Assembly: GCF_031599675.1 (NCBI RefSeq)
Contig: NZ_CP134223.1
Coordinates: 6,368,501 to 6,432,500 of the forward strand
Origin: Paenibacillus pedocola
GTDB taxonomy: Bacteria; Bacillota; Bacilli; Paenibacillales; Paenibacillaceae
Direction of reading: 5' to 3'
Length of the DNA: 64,000 bases
Position 1 is the stretch's first letter; every line of letters begins with the position of its first letter. The notes under the pieces are model-generated. The model made no database searches. It saw only the letters and a list, made by a program, of their open reading frames with translations, and was not told where the DNA came from. Both the position numbers and the translations under genes were made by a program. This document shows positions 31,437 to 40,833 of this stretch, one piece after another.

Positions 31437-33200
31437 TTACAGCCCCCTTTGAATAGGCAGTCTTATCTCTACAACCCCGCCCCCCTCAGGAGCATTATGA
31501 AAGGCGAGCCTTGCACGGTTGTCATAGAACATCATCATGCGTCTGTATACATTCCATATTCCCAGATGACGATCTGTAGGCTTTTTTTCGTACAGTCCAA
31601 GATTAAGCATTTCAAGTTGACGCTCGGAGAAGCCCGGCCCGGAATCTTTGATTTGAATAGCAATACACGAATCTCCATTCAATCCGGCTTCTTCTCCAAC
31701 CGTTATAACGACCTCGAAGGGCTTCGTGTTATTGATAAATCCATGTTTCATGGCATTCTCCACAAACGGCTGAATAAGCAGTGGCGGAATGGGCGTGTTC
31801 TCAAGCTCCTTCGGAAGCTGTTCCTGATAGGTTAGCTTGTCCGGATACATGACCATTTGGATCTCTATGTAGTTCCGGATATGATTCAGCTCACTGGAGA
31901 GCGTAATCCACGTATCGTTGGTGTTCATAATGAATCTGAAATAGGATACCAGATGGCCAATCATTTTCTTGATCAGGCTATACTTCTGAAGCTCTACGAG
32001 GTGAAAAACGATATTTAAGGAATTCATAAAAAAATGGGGATTAATCTGTGCCTGAAGGTGCTTCAATTCAGCTTGCTGCACTTTCATTTGCTCTTCATAC
32101 ACATCGATCTTGAGATTGCCGATTTGCTCGGCCATCTGGTTAAACTGCTGGGTAATGATCTGAAACTCCTTACTGTTGCCTTCCTTTAGACGGAAGTCCA
32201 ATTGCCCCTTCCCCAGGATACGCATTCCGCTTATAAAATGCTGGATAGGCTTGAACACAAGCCTGCTCAACATAGCCAGAAGGATGCCCAGAATGATTAT
32301 AATTGCAATGGGAATGGCATTGATGATCCGTTGGAATATCGGCAATTCGTCCAGAATTGATTTTTCGTCTAATAGGATAAAGACATTCAGATTGGAATAA
32401 AGTGAGGGTTTATCTATGAGCAAATAGTTATTGCCGTTGCTGAGACGAATAGAAGCACCCGATGGACTGAGTGGATCATTCAGGTGGTTACGGATGAGAG
32501 CAAGATCAGCGCCGGCGAATTGGCCCCATAACAGTGCGCCGTCATTAGAAATAATCCCGATCTGCTCACCGCCCCCTGTTGACTCCAAATGAGTCAAGGG
32601 CTGTGCCAATGAGTCAATGCTGACAAGAATACCTACAAGAAGCCGTCCGCTCTTATCCGGCAGCGCTTTGAATAACACCGGTTCCCCGCCGATCGTAACG
32701 GTTTCCCATTTAAGAGAAGCCGGAAGATTAGAAGCTTTGAGCCGCGAAGACAGGCCTGAGGTAATCATGTCTTTCTCCTGGTAATACTCCTTCTGGCTGC
32801 TGAGGAACAATTCATCCCGGTCCAGATGGTACACAAATACACTGCGAATGATAGTGTAATAGCTAACATCGCTATACCATTGGTCCATAAGCTTGCGTAT
32901 GGACAAGTAATAATTGACACTGTCCGGACCGCTGTCTGAATACAGCTCCAGCAGCATGTTTTCATTTGCTGTACGCAGCAAATAATGGCTGGTCTGCTCC
33001 AGCAGCTCATCTAGTGTGCCTAAATGAAGGGTAAGCGTGTCCGAAGCAGATTTTGCAACCTTCTCCCGGACGATGTTGATCGAATAGATGTTGGTATAAT
33101 ACAAGAAGAGAAACAGAGGCGTTACCAGCAGTAAGACGAGTGCGCTTACTTTAAACCGCAATGATAATTTCACAGTGCCACACTCCTTAGGTACATTCAC
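31437..33200 (-). CDS. YesM-type sensor histidine kinase
   Basis: A 587-residue membrane kinase. First helix about 12-33, extracytoplasmic sensor, second helix about 290-312 (IINAIPIAIIIILGILLAMLSRLV), then HAMP. His_kinase domain: LKHLQAQINPHFFMNSLNIVFHLVEL (phospho-His about 388), then ATPase with IPPLLIQPFVENAMKHGF (N box) and IKDSGPGFSERQ. The QINPHFFMNSL motif is specific for the LytS/YesM class. It senses an external signal, probably with the binding protein encoded upstream, and signals to the adjacent response regulator. Confidence 0.92.
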   Translation of the reverse strand: MNVPKECGTVKLSLRFKVSALVLLLVTPLFLFLYYTNIYSINIVREKVAKSASDTLTLHLGTLDELLEQTSHYLLRTANENMLLELYSDSGPDSVNYYLSIRKLMDQWYSDVSYYTIIRSVFVYHLDRDELFLSSQKEYYQEKDMITSGLSSRLKASNLPASLKWETVTIGGEPVLFKALPDKSGRLLVGILVSIDSLAQPLTHLESTGGGEQIGIISNDGALLWGQFAGADLALIRNHLNDPLSPSGASIRLSNGNNYLLIDKPSLYSNLNVFILLDEKSILDELPIFQRIINAIPIAIIIILGILLAMLSRLVFKPIQHFISGMRILGKGQLDFRLKEGNSKEFQIITQQFNQMAEQIGNLKIDVYEEQMKVQQAELKHLQAQINPHFFMNSLNIVFHLVELQKYSLIKKMIGHLVSYFRFIMNTNDTWITLSSELNHIRNYIEIQMVMYPDKLTYQEQLPKELENTPIPPLLIQPFVENAMKHGFINNTKPFEVVITVGEEAGLNGDSCIAIQIKDSGPGFSERQLEMLNLGLYEKKPTDRHLGIWNVYRRMMMFYDNRARLAFHNAPEGGGVVEIRLPIQRGL

Positions 33201-33253
33201 GCCCCAGCGGCAGGAAAGGGAAAGACTGTGTCAGTCTCCCCCCACGCCTCTGC

Positions 33254-34849
33254 TTATGGTTGCTTTGCTTTCCAGGCATCGTATTGCTTCTGAACCTCGG
33301 AACGGATAGCTTCAATGCCGTTAGCCTTCAGCTTTTGATTGTACTCTGTAAGCACTTTATCTACACCCAGACTGCCCGTTTCAAGCAACGGACGGAATTC
33401 CTTAATGATATTGCTGACAACAGATACCTGCGTTTTGACAGGGTCTGTATTAAAGTTGAAGCCGAATGATTTTACCTTATGGGCTTTCTCGTTGTAAGCT
33501 TTGAACTTCTCCCATTTGTCAGCGCTTTCGCCTTCCCATAAATAAGTAAGCGTCTGATTGCCGAACATCCACTCAATACCCGGTGCCCATCCTGTATCTG
33601 CACGGGTAGCAACCCCGTCGGGCAGTTTAATGAAATTCTCTTTGCCTTCCACTTTGACATACTGTCTGCCTTCCACGCCAAAGTCTATCAGATTAATCAG
33701 ATGCTTATCCGTATGGAGAAGATTCAACAGCATCATCGTCCGCTCGGGATCAATGGAGGTGCGTCCAATCGCCATCATGGAATTACTGACGCTCGCTGTA
33801 CTGATTTCGGGATCATTACCTTTCAGTTTCACAAGCTCGATCCCGGTAGCAATTGAGTCTTCTTTGTCGGAATCCGGTTTATCTGAACCAAATTTCATCC
33901 AGGTTTTTCCGGCTTTGAAAGCGTCTTCAGTACTTGTCTTGGTTGTTGCAGCATCCTTATTGATGTAGCCTTTGCTGAACCAGTCACTGTAGAGCTTCAT
34001 CCGGTAAATTGCAGTGTCGGATTCCATGGAGCTGATAATCATCTTGTCTGTCTTTGTATCCAGTACGATGCCAGCGGGAGCGCCTGCCACCAGCTCATAA
34101 CGGAAATTCTCTTCCATGCTCGGCTTGGTTTTGTCAAAGTAGCCAAGTGTATCCGAGCCGCTGCCGGAGAGCCAGATCGGCGCAATGGCGGGTTCTTTCT
34201 CCTTGATGGTCTGAAGCCATGGCTCCAAATCCTCGAGAGTATTGATAGAGTTAACATCGAATCCATATTTATCGATAAGATCTTTTCTGAACATAATGGT
34301 ATGGCTTTCGCCAATTTCCTTGTTGGTTGGAATGGCGTAGATTTTGCCGTCAACGGTTCCGCCGTCAAGAAAACGAGGGTCCAGCGTCTCCTTGATTCCT
34401 TGCCCGTATTTGGCTAACAAGTCGTCGAGCGGCAGAAATGCGCCTTTGGCTACGTTGTTGGCGAAATCGGCCCAGTTAGGCGCAAAGGTTAAATCGACTT
34501 GTTCTCCGGATTGGTAGGCCAGAGCCATTTTTTCAGCCCAGGATGACCAGGGAAGTCCCTGGAAGTCAATCTCGGCGTTGATCTTTTCTTTGAGATATTT
34601 ATTGATCTCCTCCACAACCGCCTTGGTGTCATTTTGAGGAAAATTCCCAACGGTATAGACGGTTAGCTTGCGGAAAGTCGAAATATCGGGATTGCCGGAA
34701 CCTGTGTCTCCGGCAGTTGTGGCGGTCGCCTCCGATTCCGTCTTGGACGAAGTAGATGCATTTGAATTGCCCCCGCCGCACCCGGTAACGGCCAGTATGA
34801 CGGCGGTCAGACAAGCAAGCACCGCGCCCGAACCTCTAGTTTTTTTCAT
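33254..34849 (-). CDS. Sugar ABC transporter substrate-binding lipoprotein (Lpl-type)
   Basis: A 531-residue lipoprotein: signal helix then lipobox VTGC with cysteine at about 24. The body shows family 1 features: YTVGNFPQNDTKAVVEEINKYLKEKINAEIDFQGLPW, TNKEIGESHTIMFRKDLIDKYGFDVNSINTLEDLEPWLQTIKEKEPAIAPIWL, and ASVSNSMMAIGRTSIDPERTMMLLNLLHTDKHLINLIDFGVEGRQY. It captures an oligosaccharide or related ligand for the two permeases encoded just upstream. The ATPase is not in the operon; such systems share an MsmX-type ATPase encoded elsewhere. Ligand unknown. Confidence 0.9.
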   Translation of the reverse strand: MKKTRGSGAVLACLTAVILAVTGCGGGNSNASTSSKTESEATATTAGDTGSGNPDISTFRKLTVYTVGNFPQNDTKAVVEEINKYLKEKINAEIDFQGLPWSSWAEKMALAYQSGEQVDLTFAPNWADFANNVAKGAFLPLDDLLAKYGQGIKETLDPRFLDGGTVDGKIYAIPTNKEIGESHTIMFRKDLIDKYGFDVNSINTLEDLEPWLQTIKEKEPAIAPIWLSGSGSDTLGYFDKTKPSMEENFRYELVAGAPAGIVLDTKTDKMIISSMESDTAIYRMKLYSDWFSKGYINKDAATTKTSTEDAFKAGKTWMKFGSDKPDSDKEDSIATGIELVKLKGNDPEISTASVSNSMMAIGRTSIDPERTMMLLNLLHTDKHLINLIDFGVEGRQYVKVEGKENFIKLPDGVATRADTGWAPGIEWMFGNQTLTYLWEGESADKWEKFKAYNEKAHKVKSFGFNFNTDPVKTQVSVVSNIIKEFRPLLETGSLGVDKVLTEYNQKLKANGIEAIRSEVQKQYDAWKAKQP

Positions 34850-34917
34850 TGTGATGAACCCTCCTCAATAGTATTATCATATATTCTAACTGGCATTTTT
34901 GCCAGAGTTAGACAGCC

Positions 34918-35832
34918 TCAACCTTTGATGGCGCCTATCGTAAGCCCCTTGGTAAAGTACTTCTGGAAGAACGGATAGATGAACAGAATAGGACCAATAG
35001 ACACAATTACCATTGCCATTCGGAGACTTTCAGTAGGAACCGACTCCTGTACAAGCAGAGCTACTCCGCTTCCAGCCAATTGATTCTTGAAAAACTCTGC
35101 CTGACGGATCATTTGAATCATGACGTACTGCAGAGAGTACAAGTCCGTATTATTGATAAAGAGCATGGAATTGAACCAATCGTTCCAATACATCAGTGTA
35201 GTAAACAGAGCAATGGTGGCGAGAACCGGCAGTGAAATGGGTAGAACGAGCTGGAAGAAAATCCGCCATTCCGACGCCCCGTCTAATTTGCCGGATTCAA
35301 TCATCTCTTCCGGTACAGTCTGCTGAAAGAAGGTACGGGCAATAAAAATATAGAATGCGTTTGAAAGTCCGGGAAGGATGAGCGCGATAAGGGAGTCTTT
35401 CAGATTCAAAAAGTTAACATACAGCAGATAGAAAGGTACAAGCCCTCCCGAGAACAGCATGGTAATCAGAAGGTAAAAATTAAAAGCTTTCTTGAAGGGA
35501 AAGTCCCTGCGGTAGAGGGGATACGCATATAACGCAATTAACAGTACCGCCAAAAGGGTTCCGGTAATCGTAACGGTCAGGCTGACCCCATAGGCTTTGG
35601 CAAGCGTTTCCGAATGGTTGAATAGATACTGGTAAGCAGACAGATCAATCTTGTCAGGCCAGAACTTATACCCCTGTAAGGTCAGTGCTTTTTCGTTGGT
35701 TAAGGAAATGGCGACGATCAGCAGCACAGGCAGGATACAGGCAAGGCTGAACGCAATGAAAAAAATATGAAGGATCATTTGGGCGCCTTTGGGGCCTTTT
35801 GAGTAAGATTTAGTGTTGGATGCAGTATTCAT
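34918..35832 (-). CDS. Carbohydrate ABC transporter permease (LplC/YtcP-like)
   Basis: A 304-residue permease with six membrane helices and the EAA loop ARTFFQQTVPEEMIESGKLDGASEWRIFFQLVLPISLPVLATI that contacts the ATPase. The C-terminal FPFFQKYFTKGLTIGAIKG-like end is the LplC-type signature. Fifteen bases downstream of its partner permease; forms a heterodimer with it. Confidence 0.92.
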   Translation of the reverse strand: MNTASNTKSYSKGPKGAQMILHIFFIAFSLACILPVLLIVAISLTNEKALTLQGYKFWPDKIDLSAYQYLFNHSETLAKAYGVSLTVTITGTLLAVLLIALYAYPLYRRDFPFKKAFNFYLLITMLFSGGLVPFYLLYVNFLNLKDSLIALILPGLSNAFYIFIARTFFQQTVPEEMIESGKLDGASEWRIFFQLVLPISLPVLATIALFTTLMYWNDWFNSMLFINNTDLYSLQYVMIQMIRQAEFFKNQLAGSGVALLVQESVPTESLRMAMVIVSIGPILFIYPFFQKYFTKGLTIGAIKG

Positions 35833-35846
35833 TAAGTTTCTCCCTT

Positions 35847-36827
35847 CTAGAAAAGTGCCGTATCCCGGTTAAGTTTACGGGCCAGGCTGTTTGCTCCGAT
35901 GACAAGGAAGAACCCGATGACCGACTGATAAAAGTTGGCCGCGGAGGACATGCCCAGATCGTTGAGCTGTATCAGCCCTCTATACACATACGTATCAATA
36001 ACATCCGTTGTAGAGCGCAGCGCACCGGAGTCGAGCGTAACATGGTAGAAGAGTCCAAAATCAGAGCGGAAAATACCGCCTAAGTTGAGAATGGTGAGAA
36101 TGACCATGATGGGCGTAAGGAGCGGCAGCGTGATCCGGGTGATCTGCTGCCACTTACTGGCTCCATCCATCACCGCAGCTTCATACAGCTCCTCGCTAAT
36201 GCCGGTTATCGCTGCCAGATAGATGACACTGCCTATGCCAATAGAGTGCCACATCTTGGTTAGCCACAAGATATAAGGCCAGGCATTGGGATGCATATAA
36301 GCATTGACTGAGGAATAGCCGAATAAGGGGAGAATGTGTTTGACCAGGAAGCCATATTCCGGGTGCAGAAAAGCATAAACAATAAAGCTGACGACAACCA
36401 TGGATAAGAAATTCGGCATAATCATCACCGTCTGATAAACGCGTGAAGCCAGCCTGCTGGTTACTTCATTGATAGCAATGGCCAGGGATACTGAGAGAAT
36501 CAAGCCTGAAATAATAAAAACAACGTTGTAGGCTACGGTGTTGACGGTCACCCGAAGGGCATCCGATGTGGCAAAGAGGAACCGGAAGTTGTCAAACCCC
36601 GCCCATGGACTGCCCATAATACCATCAACGTAGTTGATGTTTTTGAAGGCAATAAATAGTCCAAACATCGGGATATAACAGTTAATAAAGAAAACAATGG
36701 ATGTTGGCAGAAGCATGAGCAGTAGCACACGATATTTCACAATATTCCGCAACAAACGCTTAAGGCGGCTCTGTTGCTGTGGAAGGGGCTTCCGCGCCAC
36801 AGCTTCTACAGTTGATGAATTTGCCAT
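35847..36827 (-). CDS. ABC transporter permease (LplB/YteP-like)
   Basis: A 326-residue permease with six helices. LLMLLPTSIVFFINCYIPMFGLFIAFKNINYVDGIMGSPWAGFDNF is the LplB-type start, and LAAITGISEELYEAAVMDGASKWQQITRITLPLLTPIM the EAA loop. First gene of the five-gene operon (permease, permease, binding protein, kinase, response regulator). A TATAAT box lies upstream at 36865-36870 on the minus strand. Confidence 0.92.
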   Translation of the reverse strand: MANSSTVEAVARKPLPQQQSRLKRLLRNIVKYRVLLLMLLPTSIVFFINCYIPMFGLFIAFKNINYVDGIMGSPWAGFDNFRFLFATSDALRVTVNTVAYNVVFIISGLILSVSLAIAINEVTSRLASRVYQTVMIMPNFLSMVVVSFIVYAFLHPEYGFLVKHILPLFGYSSVNAYMHPNAWPYILWLTKMWHSIGIGSVIYLAAITGISEELYEAAVMDGASKWQQITRITLPLLTPIMVILTILNLGGIFRSDFGLFYHVTLDSGALRSTTDVIDTYVYRGLIQLNDLGMSSAANFYQSVIGFFLVIGANSLARKLNRDTALF

Positions 36828-36864
36828 AGGTTCTAACCTCGCTCTACATAATCTGGATGAGTTT

Positions 36865-36870
36865 ATTATA
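36865..36870 (-). promoter_or_regulatory. Possible -10 box of the sugar ABC operon
   Basis: TATAAT on the minus strand about 40 bases upstream of the first permease start. No good -35 box is seen at 17 bases, which fits a promoter needing an activator such as the AraC-type response regulator. Confidence 0.35.
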
Positions 36871-36985
36871 GTTGGCGCAAGTACATCACTTCTCTCTTAC
36901 AGATGACCTCCTTTATCCAAAAGTGACCTCATGCCCTAGCCCGATGTTGGTACTCCAGGGTTTAAGCGTATCTGTACCAAAAAAA

Positions 36986-37030
36986 GAAAAAGCCAGAACT
37001 AAACTCTTAAGAGTTCGCTTCTGACTTTTT
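36986..37030 (-). terminator. Hairpin over the stop of the VanS-like kinase gene
   Basis: AAAAGCCAGAA pairs with TTCTGACTTTT with one mismatch, with an inner GAACTC/GAGTTC pairing; T-rich on the minus strand. The kinase stop (37007) lies inside. Confidence 0.6.
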
Positions 37031-38143
37031 CAATAATGTTACGATAAAAGAGGTTGTCCCCATCGCACTTTTCGCCTCAATTTCCCCGCCATGCAATGTG
37101 ACGATACTTTTAGCGATAGCAAGTCCCAAGCCTGATCCGCCCGTATATTCTGAACGTGACTTTTCTACTCTATAAAATCTCTCGAAAATATAGGGAAGAT
37201 CCACACTTGGTATTGATTTTCCATAATTCTTCACTTCAACTTCAACGGTTTCTTTCGAGTCTCTTACTATAAGATCAATATATTCCCCTTCTTTTCCGTA
37301 TCTCATGGCGTTTTGAATAAGGTTCTCAAATACCCTGGCTATTTTGTTGCCATCTCCTACAATGACAGGATTATCACTCTTTATGAATGTCCTCATTTGC
37401 ATGTTTGCTGCTTGAATTTGAATCCTATGCTGTACCACTAATTGATTTATCATTTCTTCAATATTTATGGATTGATCGCTTACCAGGGTTTCTTTGTTTT
37501 GGACATAGGTATATTCAAACAAATCATTAATTAAATGATGTAATCGTTCGGCCTTTGCATTCACAATCTGTATATAAGCCCGAAGCTCTACTTCGTCCCT
37601 GTATTCATCTTCATTGATAAGCTTCAAGTATCCGATGATAGAGGTTAGTGGTGATCTAAGGTCATGGGCAACATTGGTCACCAGATCATTTTTTATCTGC
37701 TCTGATCTCCGCTCTTCCTCAATGGCCTTACGGGCTTGAATTACTACATTATTAATATGAGTAGCAAGCTGATTTAAACCGGCTTCTGCTCTCTCTTCTA
37801 CTTTATGATTAAAATTACCGTTAGCAATAAGCTCAACTTCACGTATCATATGATTAAATTCAATTGAAACATAGCGTTTTTTTTCAACTTGATAGAACAA
37901 GAACAGGTAGTAAAAGAAAATCAGCCCAAAAATCAAAGGTATAAGTATTGCCCGGAGAGGAGAGAGGATATTCATTATGAAGGCTACCGAACCAGACTGT
38001 TTCTGAAAATAATATGTTGAAGAAAATAAAATAGCTGCCGTTACCGCCGATGCTATTAGTGATAGCAGAACATAGAGAATTACTTTCCAAACCGGAATGG
38101 TTTTAATAATAAATAACGTATTATTTTTCAATTTTATAGCCAA
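37007..38143 (-). CDS. Sensor histidine kinase, VanS-like
   Basis: A 378-residue membrane kinase. Two N-terminal helices with a short external loop (about 17-39 and 62-84), then HAMP. The phospho-His lies in NDLVTNVAHDLRSPLTSIIGYLKLI (about 159). ATPase boxes: ENLIQNAMRYGKEG (N), LPYIFERFYRVEKSRSEYTGGSGLGLAIAKSIVTLHGG (F and G). This HisKA/HATPase form with a VAHDLRSPLTSIIGYL box is common to VanS-like kinases. Its start overlaps the response regulator gene by 23 bases, so the two are translationally coupled. Confidence 0.9.
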   Translation of the reverse strand: MAIKLKNNTLFIIKTIPVWKVILYVLLSLIASAVTAAILFSSTYYFQKQSGSVAFIMNILSPLRAILIPLIFGLIFFYYLFLFYQVEKKRYVSIEFNHMIREVELIANGNFNHKVEERAEAGLNQLATHINNVVIQARKAIEEERRSEQIKNDLVTNVAHDLRSPLTSIIGYLKLINEDEYRDEVELRAYIQIVNAKAERLHHLINDLFEYTYVQNKETLVSDQSINIEEMINQLVVQHRIQIQAANMQMRTFIKSDNPVIVGDGNKIARVFENLIQNAMRYGKEGEYIDLIVRDSKETVEVEVKNYGKSIPSVDLPYIFERFYRVEKSRSEYTGGSGLGLAIAKSIVTLHGGEIEAKSAMGTTSFIVTLLKKSEANS

Positions 38144-38819
38144 CTCCCCAAACCGTTTGAATAACCGCTTCTCCTGTTGCTGCAGAAATTTTATCTCTTA
38201 GGTTGCTAATATGAACCATAACGGTCTTATTAGATCCAGTACCGATTTCATTCCACACCTTTTCAAAAATCTCCTCTGATCCGAACACTCTTCCGCGGTT
38301 TTTGGCCAGTAAATATAAAATATCAAATTCAATCGCTGTCAACCTTATTTCTTGCCCCTGAGCATGAACCGTATGGCTTTGTTTATCAATTTTTAGGGAG
38401 TGGATATAGATACTATCCGGATCTTTAACCGTTGGCTGATAATTAGCTCTGCGTAACAATGCCTTTACTCTGGCTGTTAATTCCAAGGGATTAAAGGGCT
38501 TGATCATATAATCATCAGCACCAGTCATTAGACCAACGATTTTATCCATATCCTCCGTTTTTGCACTTAACATCAGGACTGGAATTTCATGCTCTTTTCG
38601 AATTTCTCTGCAGACATCCAGTCCATTCATCTTGGGCATCATAACATCTAATATCACGAGGTCAACAGAGTGACGCTCCATAAATTGAAGGGCTTCAAGT
38701 CCATCCTGAACTATAGAGATTTGATAGCCTTCATTGCGCAGATACACTCCAATTAACTCGGCAATCTCTTTATCATCATCTACAATAAGTATCTCTGTAC
38801 TCATAGTTTCTCCCCTCAA
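38121..38819 (-). CDS. OmpR/VanR-like response regulator
   Basis: A 232-residue protein. Receiver: ILIVDDDKEIAELIGVYLRNEGY, phosphoacceptor Asp in LVILDVMMPKMNGLDVC (about 56), MLSAKTEDMDKIVGLMTGADDYMIKPFNPLEL. C-terminal winged helix: LTAIEFDILYLLAKNRGRVFGSEEIFEKVWNE, then TVMVHISNLRDKI and IQTVWGVGYKIEK. Partner of the overlapping kinase; the VanZ-like gene is 15 bases upstream, so the three are likely one transcript. Confidence 0.92.
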   Translation of the reverse strand: MRGETMSTEILIVDDDKEIAELIGVYLRNEGYQISIVQDGLEALQFMERHSVDLVILDVMMPKMNGLDVCREIRKEHEIPVLMLSAKTEDMDKIVGLMTGADDYMIKPFNPLELTARVKALLRRANYQPTVKDPDSIYIHSLKIDKQSHTVHAQGQEIRLTAIEFDILYLLAKNRGRVFGSEEIFEKVWNEIGTGSNKTVMVHISNLRDKISAATGEAVIQTVWGVGYKIEK

Positions 38820-38833
38820 ACCCGAGCTCTATG

Positions 38834-39394
38834 TCACCCTAATCTTAACTTATTCAATATATGATTCCCATTGCTTCTCTTTAATAGTCCGTTTATTACT
38901 ATATACCCCAAGATTGCTCCAACGGTATTGGCAATAAGATCATTGATATCTGTACTTCTGCCGTTGCCACAAATAATTCTGATGATCATCTGAAGTAGCT
39001 CAATAGATAAACTTAGAAAGAAACCGGAATAGGCTACGTTTTTTAATGATTCAAACTTTTTATGGAGTAATGGCAGATACACCCCAAAAGGCATTAACAT
39101 AATGATGTTTAATATAAAAGTTTTTATGTCGATCGTTAATATTGGAATGAAATTAGTCGTTTTGTACCAAGGAGTCTGATTAGCATATTTTCCAATATTC
39201 ACTTCAATGGGGAAGAACACTAACTGAATGACACACAATAGGTAAATACTAAACGTTATTATTATAAAATATTGGCCTACACTACGTTTCCTTTTTTTCC
39301 ACAGCGCATCTGCAACCAGAAACAGAAGTACTAATAAGAATAAGGGTGCGAGAATATAGGTTGATTGAATTGTAAACATGATAGATTGTTCCAT
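38834..39394 (-). CDS. VanZ family membrane protein
   Basis: A 186-residue protein with about five membrane helices. The VanZ core is visible: LVFFPIEVNIGKYANQTPW, NIIMLMPFGVYLPLLHKKFESLKNVAYSGFFLSLSIELLQMIIRIICGNGRSTDINDLIANTVGAILGYIVINGL, with the conserved SxELxQ and RxxDxxDxxxNxxGxxxG motifs. VanZ homologues are linked to teicoplanin and lipoglycopeptide tolerance, but most chromosomal copies have no proven role. First gene of a unit with a VanRS-like pair; vanHAX genes are not in the window. Confidence 0.88.
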   Translation of the reverse strand: MEQSIMFTIQSTYILAPLFLLVLLFLVADALWKKRKRSVGQYFIIITFSIYLLCVIQLVFFPIEVNIGKYANQTPWYKTTNFIPILTIDIKTFILNIIMLMPFGVYLPLLHKKFESLKNVAYSGFFLSLSIELLQMIIRIICGNGRSTDINDLIANTVGAILGYIVINGLLKRSNGNHILNKLRLG

Positions 39395-39434
39395 GCTACT
39401 TCCTCCTCATTTAAGATGTTAACTTAATCCTGAC

Positions 39435-39462
39435 AAGAAAAATGGGACTGTTGAACAGTCCC
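39435..39462 (-). terminator. Terminator of the DUF4179-like gene
   Basis: GGGACTGT (39444-39451) with ACAGTCCC (39455-39462), loop of three, followed on the minus strand by ATTTTTCTT. Confidence 0.82.
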
Positions 39463-39482
39463 GTTCAGCCCATCCAACATGC

Positions 39483-40355
39483 TTATTTCGTAACCGGAAT
39501 GATATGTCCATCGATCGATATACTTGTAATCGTTGCTGCATCTAAGAAGACCTTTTTACCCTCTTTGTCTAAATTATAGTGCCATTCAAATCCCCGATCT
39601 GATGTACTTGTGGAGCCTAAATAAAGTTCAGTTTCCTTGCCGTCTGATGTTGATATGCTGATTTTAGGGCTATATTTCGGTAATTGATCACTGTGCCCAT
39701 CTAAGCGTTTACCTTCAATGCCAATCCCGATGGTGGAAAAATTAACCGCTTGAACGGACAGCTTCTCTTGTTGCTGTGAGAGGGTCTGATCTACTCCAAT
39801 AGTGTACGATGTACTGCTCTCTTGTGCTGTAAATGTATTCTGGAATGGACCCTTAGCAATAACAGCTCCTGTAATGCTATTCACTACGGCATCCGCCTGA
39901 ATCGTAACCTTCTTACCTTTCAGACTACTTGGTGTATCGACATCAAACATGGCGATGATCTTTTTACCATCCTCTGTCACTCTTTGCTCCACCATGTAAC
40001 TGGCATCCTTTGCCCAATTGAGTTCAAGTGCACCAATGGCTGCATCCTGCGGGAAAACCGTGCCGTCTTCGTTCTCAAAAGAAACGATAATGATCGCACT
40101 GTTTCCTGCAATAATGCTCTCTTCTACCGTTGTTTTAATTCCTGCCATTACCTTAGACTGATGAATTAAAGTCGCAGATCCCGCCGTAATTTCGGTATTC
40201 CCATTGAAAAACCCCTTGAAAACATCCCTGTCTGATGAAGCTAGCGCTGAGGTCCCCATCGCCATTAATGAGATTGTTGCCACAACCGCTGTACCTACTA
40301 CCCACTTTTTTCTTTCCTTCATCGTTGTTTTATTCACATTCTGATTGTTGTTCAT
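39483..40355 (-). CDS. Membrane-anchored DUF4179-like protein
   Basis: A 290-residue protein. A short cytoplasmic basic start is followed by one membrane helix (WVVGTAVVATISLMAMGTSALA, about 20-41), then a long external part with DUF4179-like features (SKVMAGIKTTVEESIIAGNSAIIIVSFENEDG). The GGAGGAATGT ribosome-binding site is part of the longer frame that starts at 40370, so ATG 40355 is the start. DUF4179 proteins often sit beside sigma factors or regulators as envelope-stress components; here the VanRS/VanZ unit follows after a terminator. Confidence 0.7.
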   Translation of the reverse strand: MNNNQNVNKTTMKERKKWVVGTAVVATISLMAMGTSALASSDRDVFKGFFNGNTEITAGSATLIHQSKVMAGIKTTVEESIIAGNSAIIIVSFENEDGTVFPQDAAIGALELNWAKDASYMVEQRVTEDGKKIIAMFDVDTPSSLKGKKVTIQADAVVNSITGAVIAKGPFQNTFTAQESSTSYTIGVDQTLSQQQEKLSVQAVNFSTIGIGIEGKRLDGHSDQLPKYSPKISISTSDGKETELYLGSTSTSDRGFEWHYNLDKEGKKVFLDAATITSISIDGHIIPVTK

Positions 40356-40425
40356 TGTACATTCCTCCAATTATTTATTTTGTGGTGTTCTTGGTGATGT
40401 ACTTAGTTTAATCAGCAGTTTCTAA

Positions 40426-40440
40426 GTTCTTTTAAAGAAC
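40426..40440. promoter_or_regulatory. Perfect palindrome upstream of the DUF4179-like gene
   Basis: GTTCTTTTAAAGAAC, a 15-base odd-centred perfect palindrome 71 bases ahead of the start. A regulator site is likely but the protein is unknown. Confidence 0.45.
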
Positions 40441-40613
40441 ATCTAAAGATTTACTAAATTTTCAGGGGAGCCGGGGATTAAGCATCTGATTGTGGCTGAT
40501 GAGGCTAGACTCTATGCAAAAAAGCACCGTACCCTCCACTTATGAAGAGTATGGTGCTGTTTATATTCCGCAGGCAGATTAGGCGCGGTACGATCATCTA
40601 CTTTTTTGTTTTG

Positions 40614-40739
40614 TCAAACGGTGCGGATGGTTCCTCCGTCAATAACACACTCCCAGCCCGTAGTGAGCCTCTTGAGAAACTGTTCTATTTGGTCCATGTA
40701 ACCCGGCACCGTCTTCACCCTGCTACTTATGATAGAGAT
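40614..40739 (-). pseudogene. Short-chain dehydrogenase C-terminal remnant
   Basis: A 41-codon minus-strand frame with no start ends in GWECVIDGGTIRTV-stop, the usual C-terminus of SDR enzymes (VIDGG), preceded by PGYMDQIEQFLKRLTT. Upstream the frame meets a stop at 40740 and the rest of the gene is missing. It shows an old deletion next to the PPOX gene. Confidence 0.45.
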
Positions 40740-40833
40740 TTAATAATTTATCGTAATATTCTTCACATGCACCAAAATTTTACAATGATAAGCTTAGTGA
40801 TATATGCCTTATGACACTTTAGGAGGTAATTCA

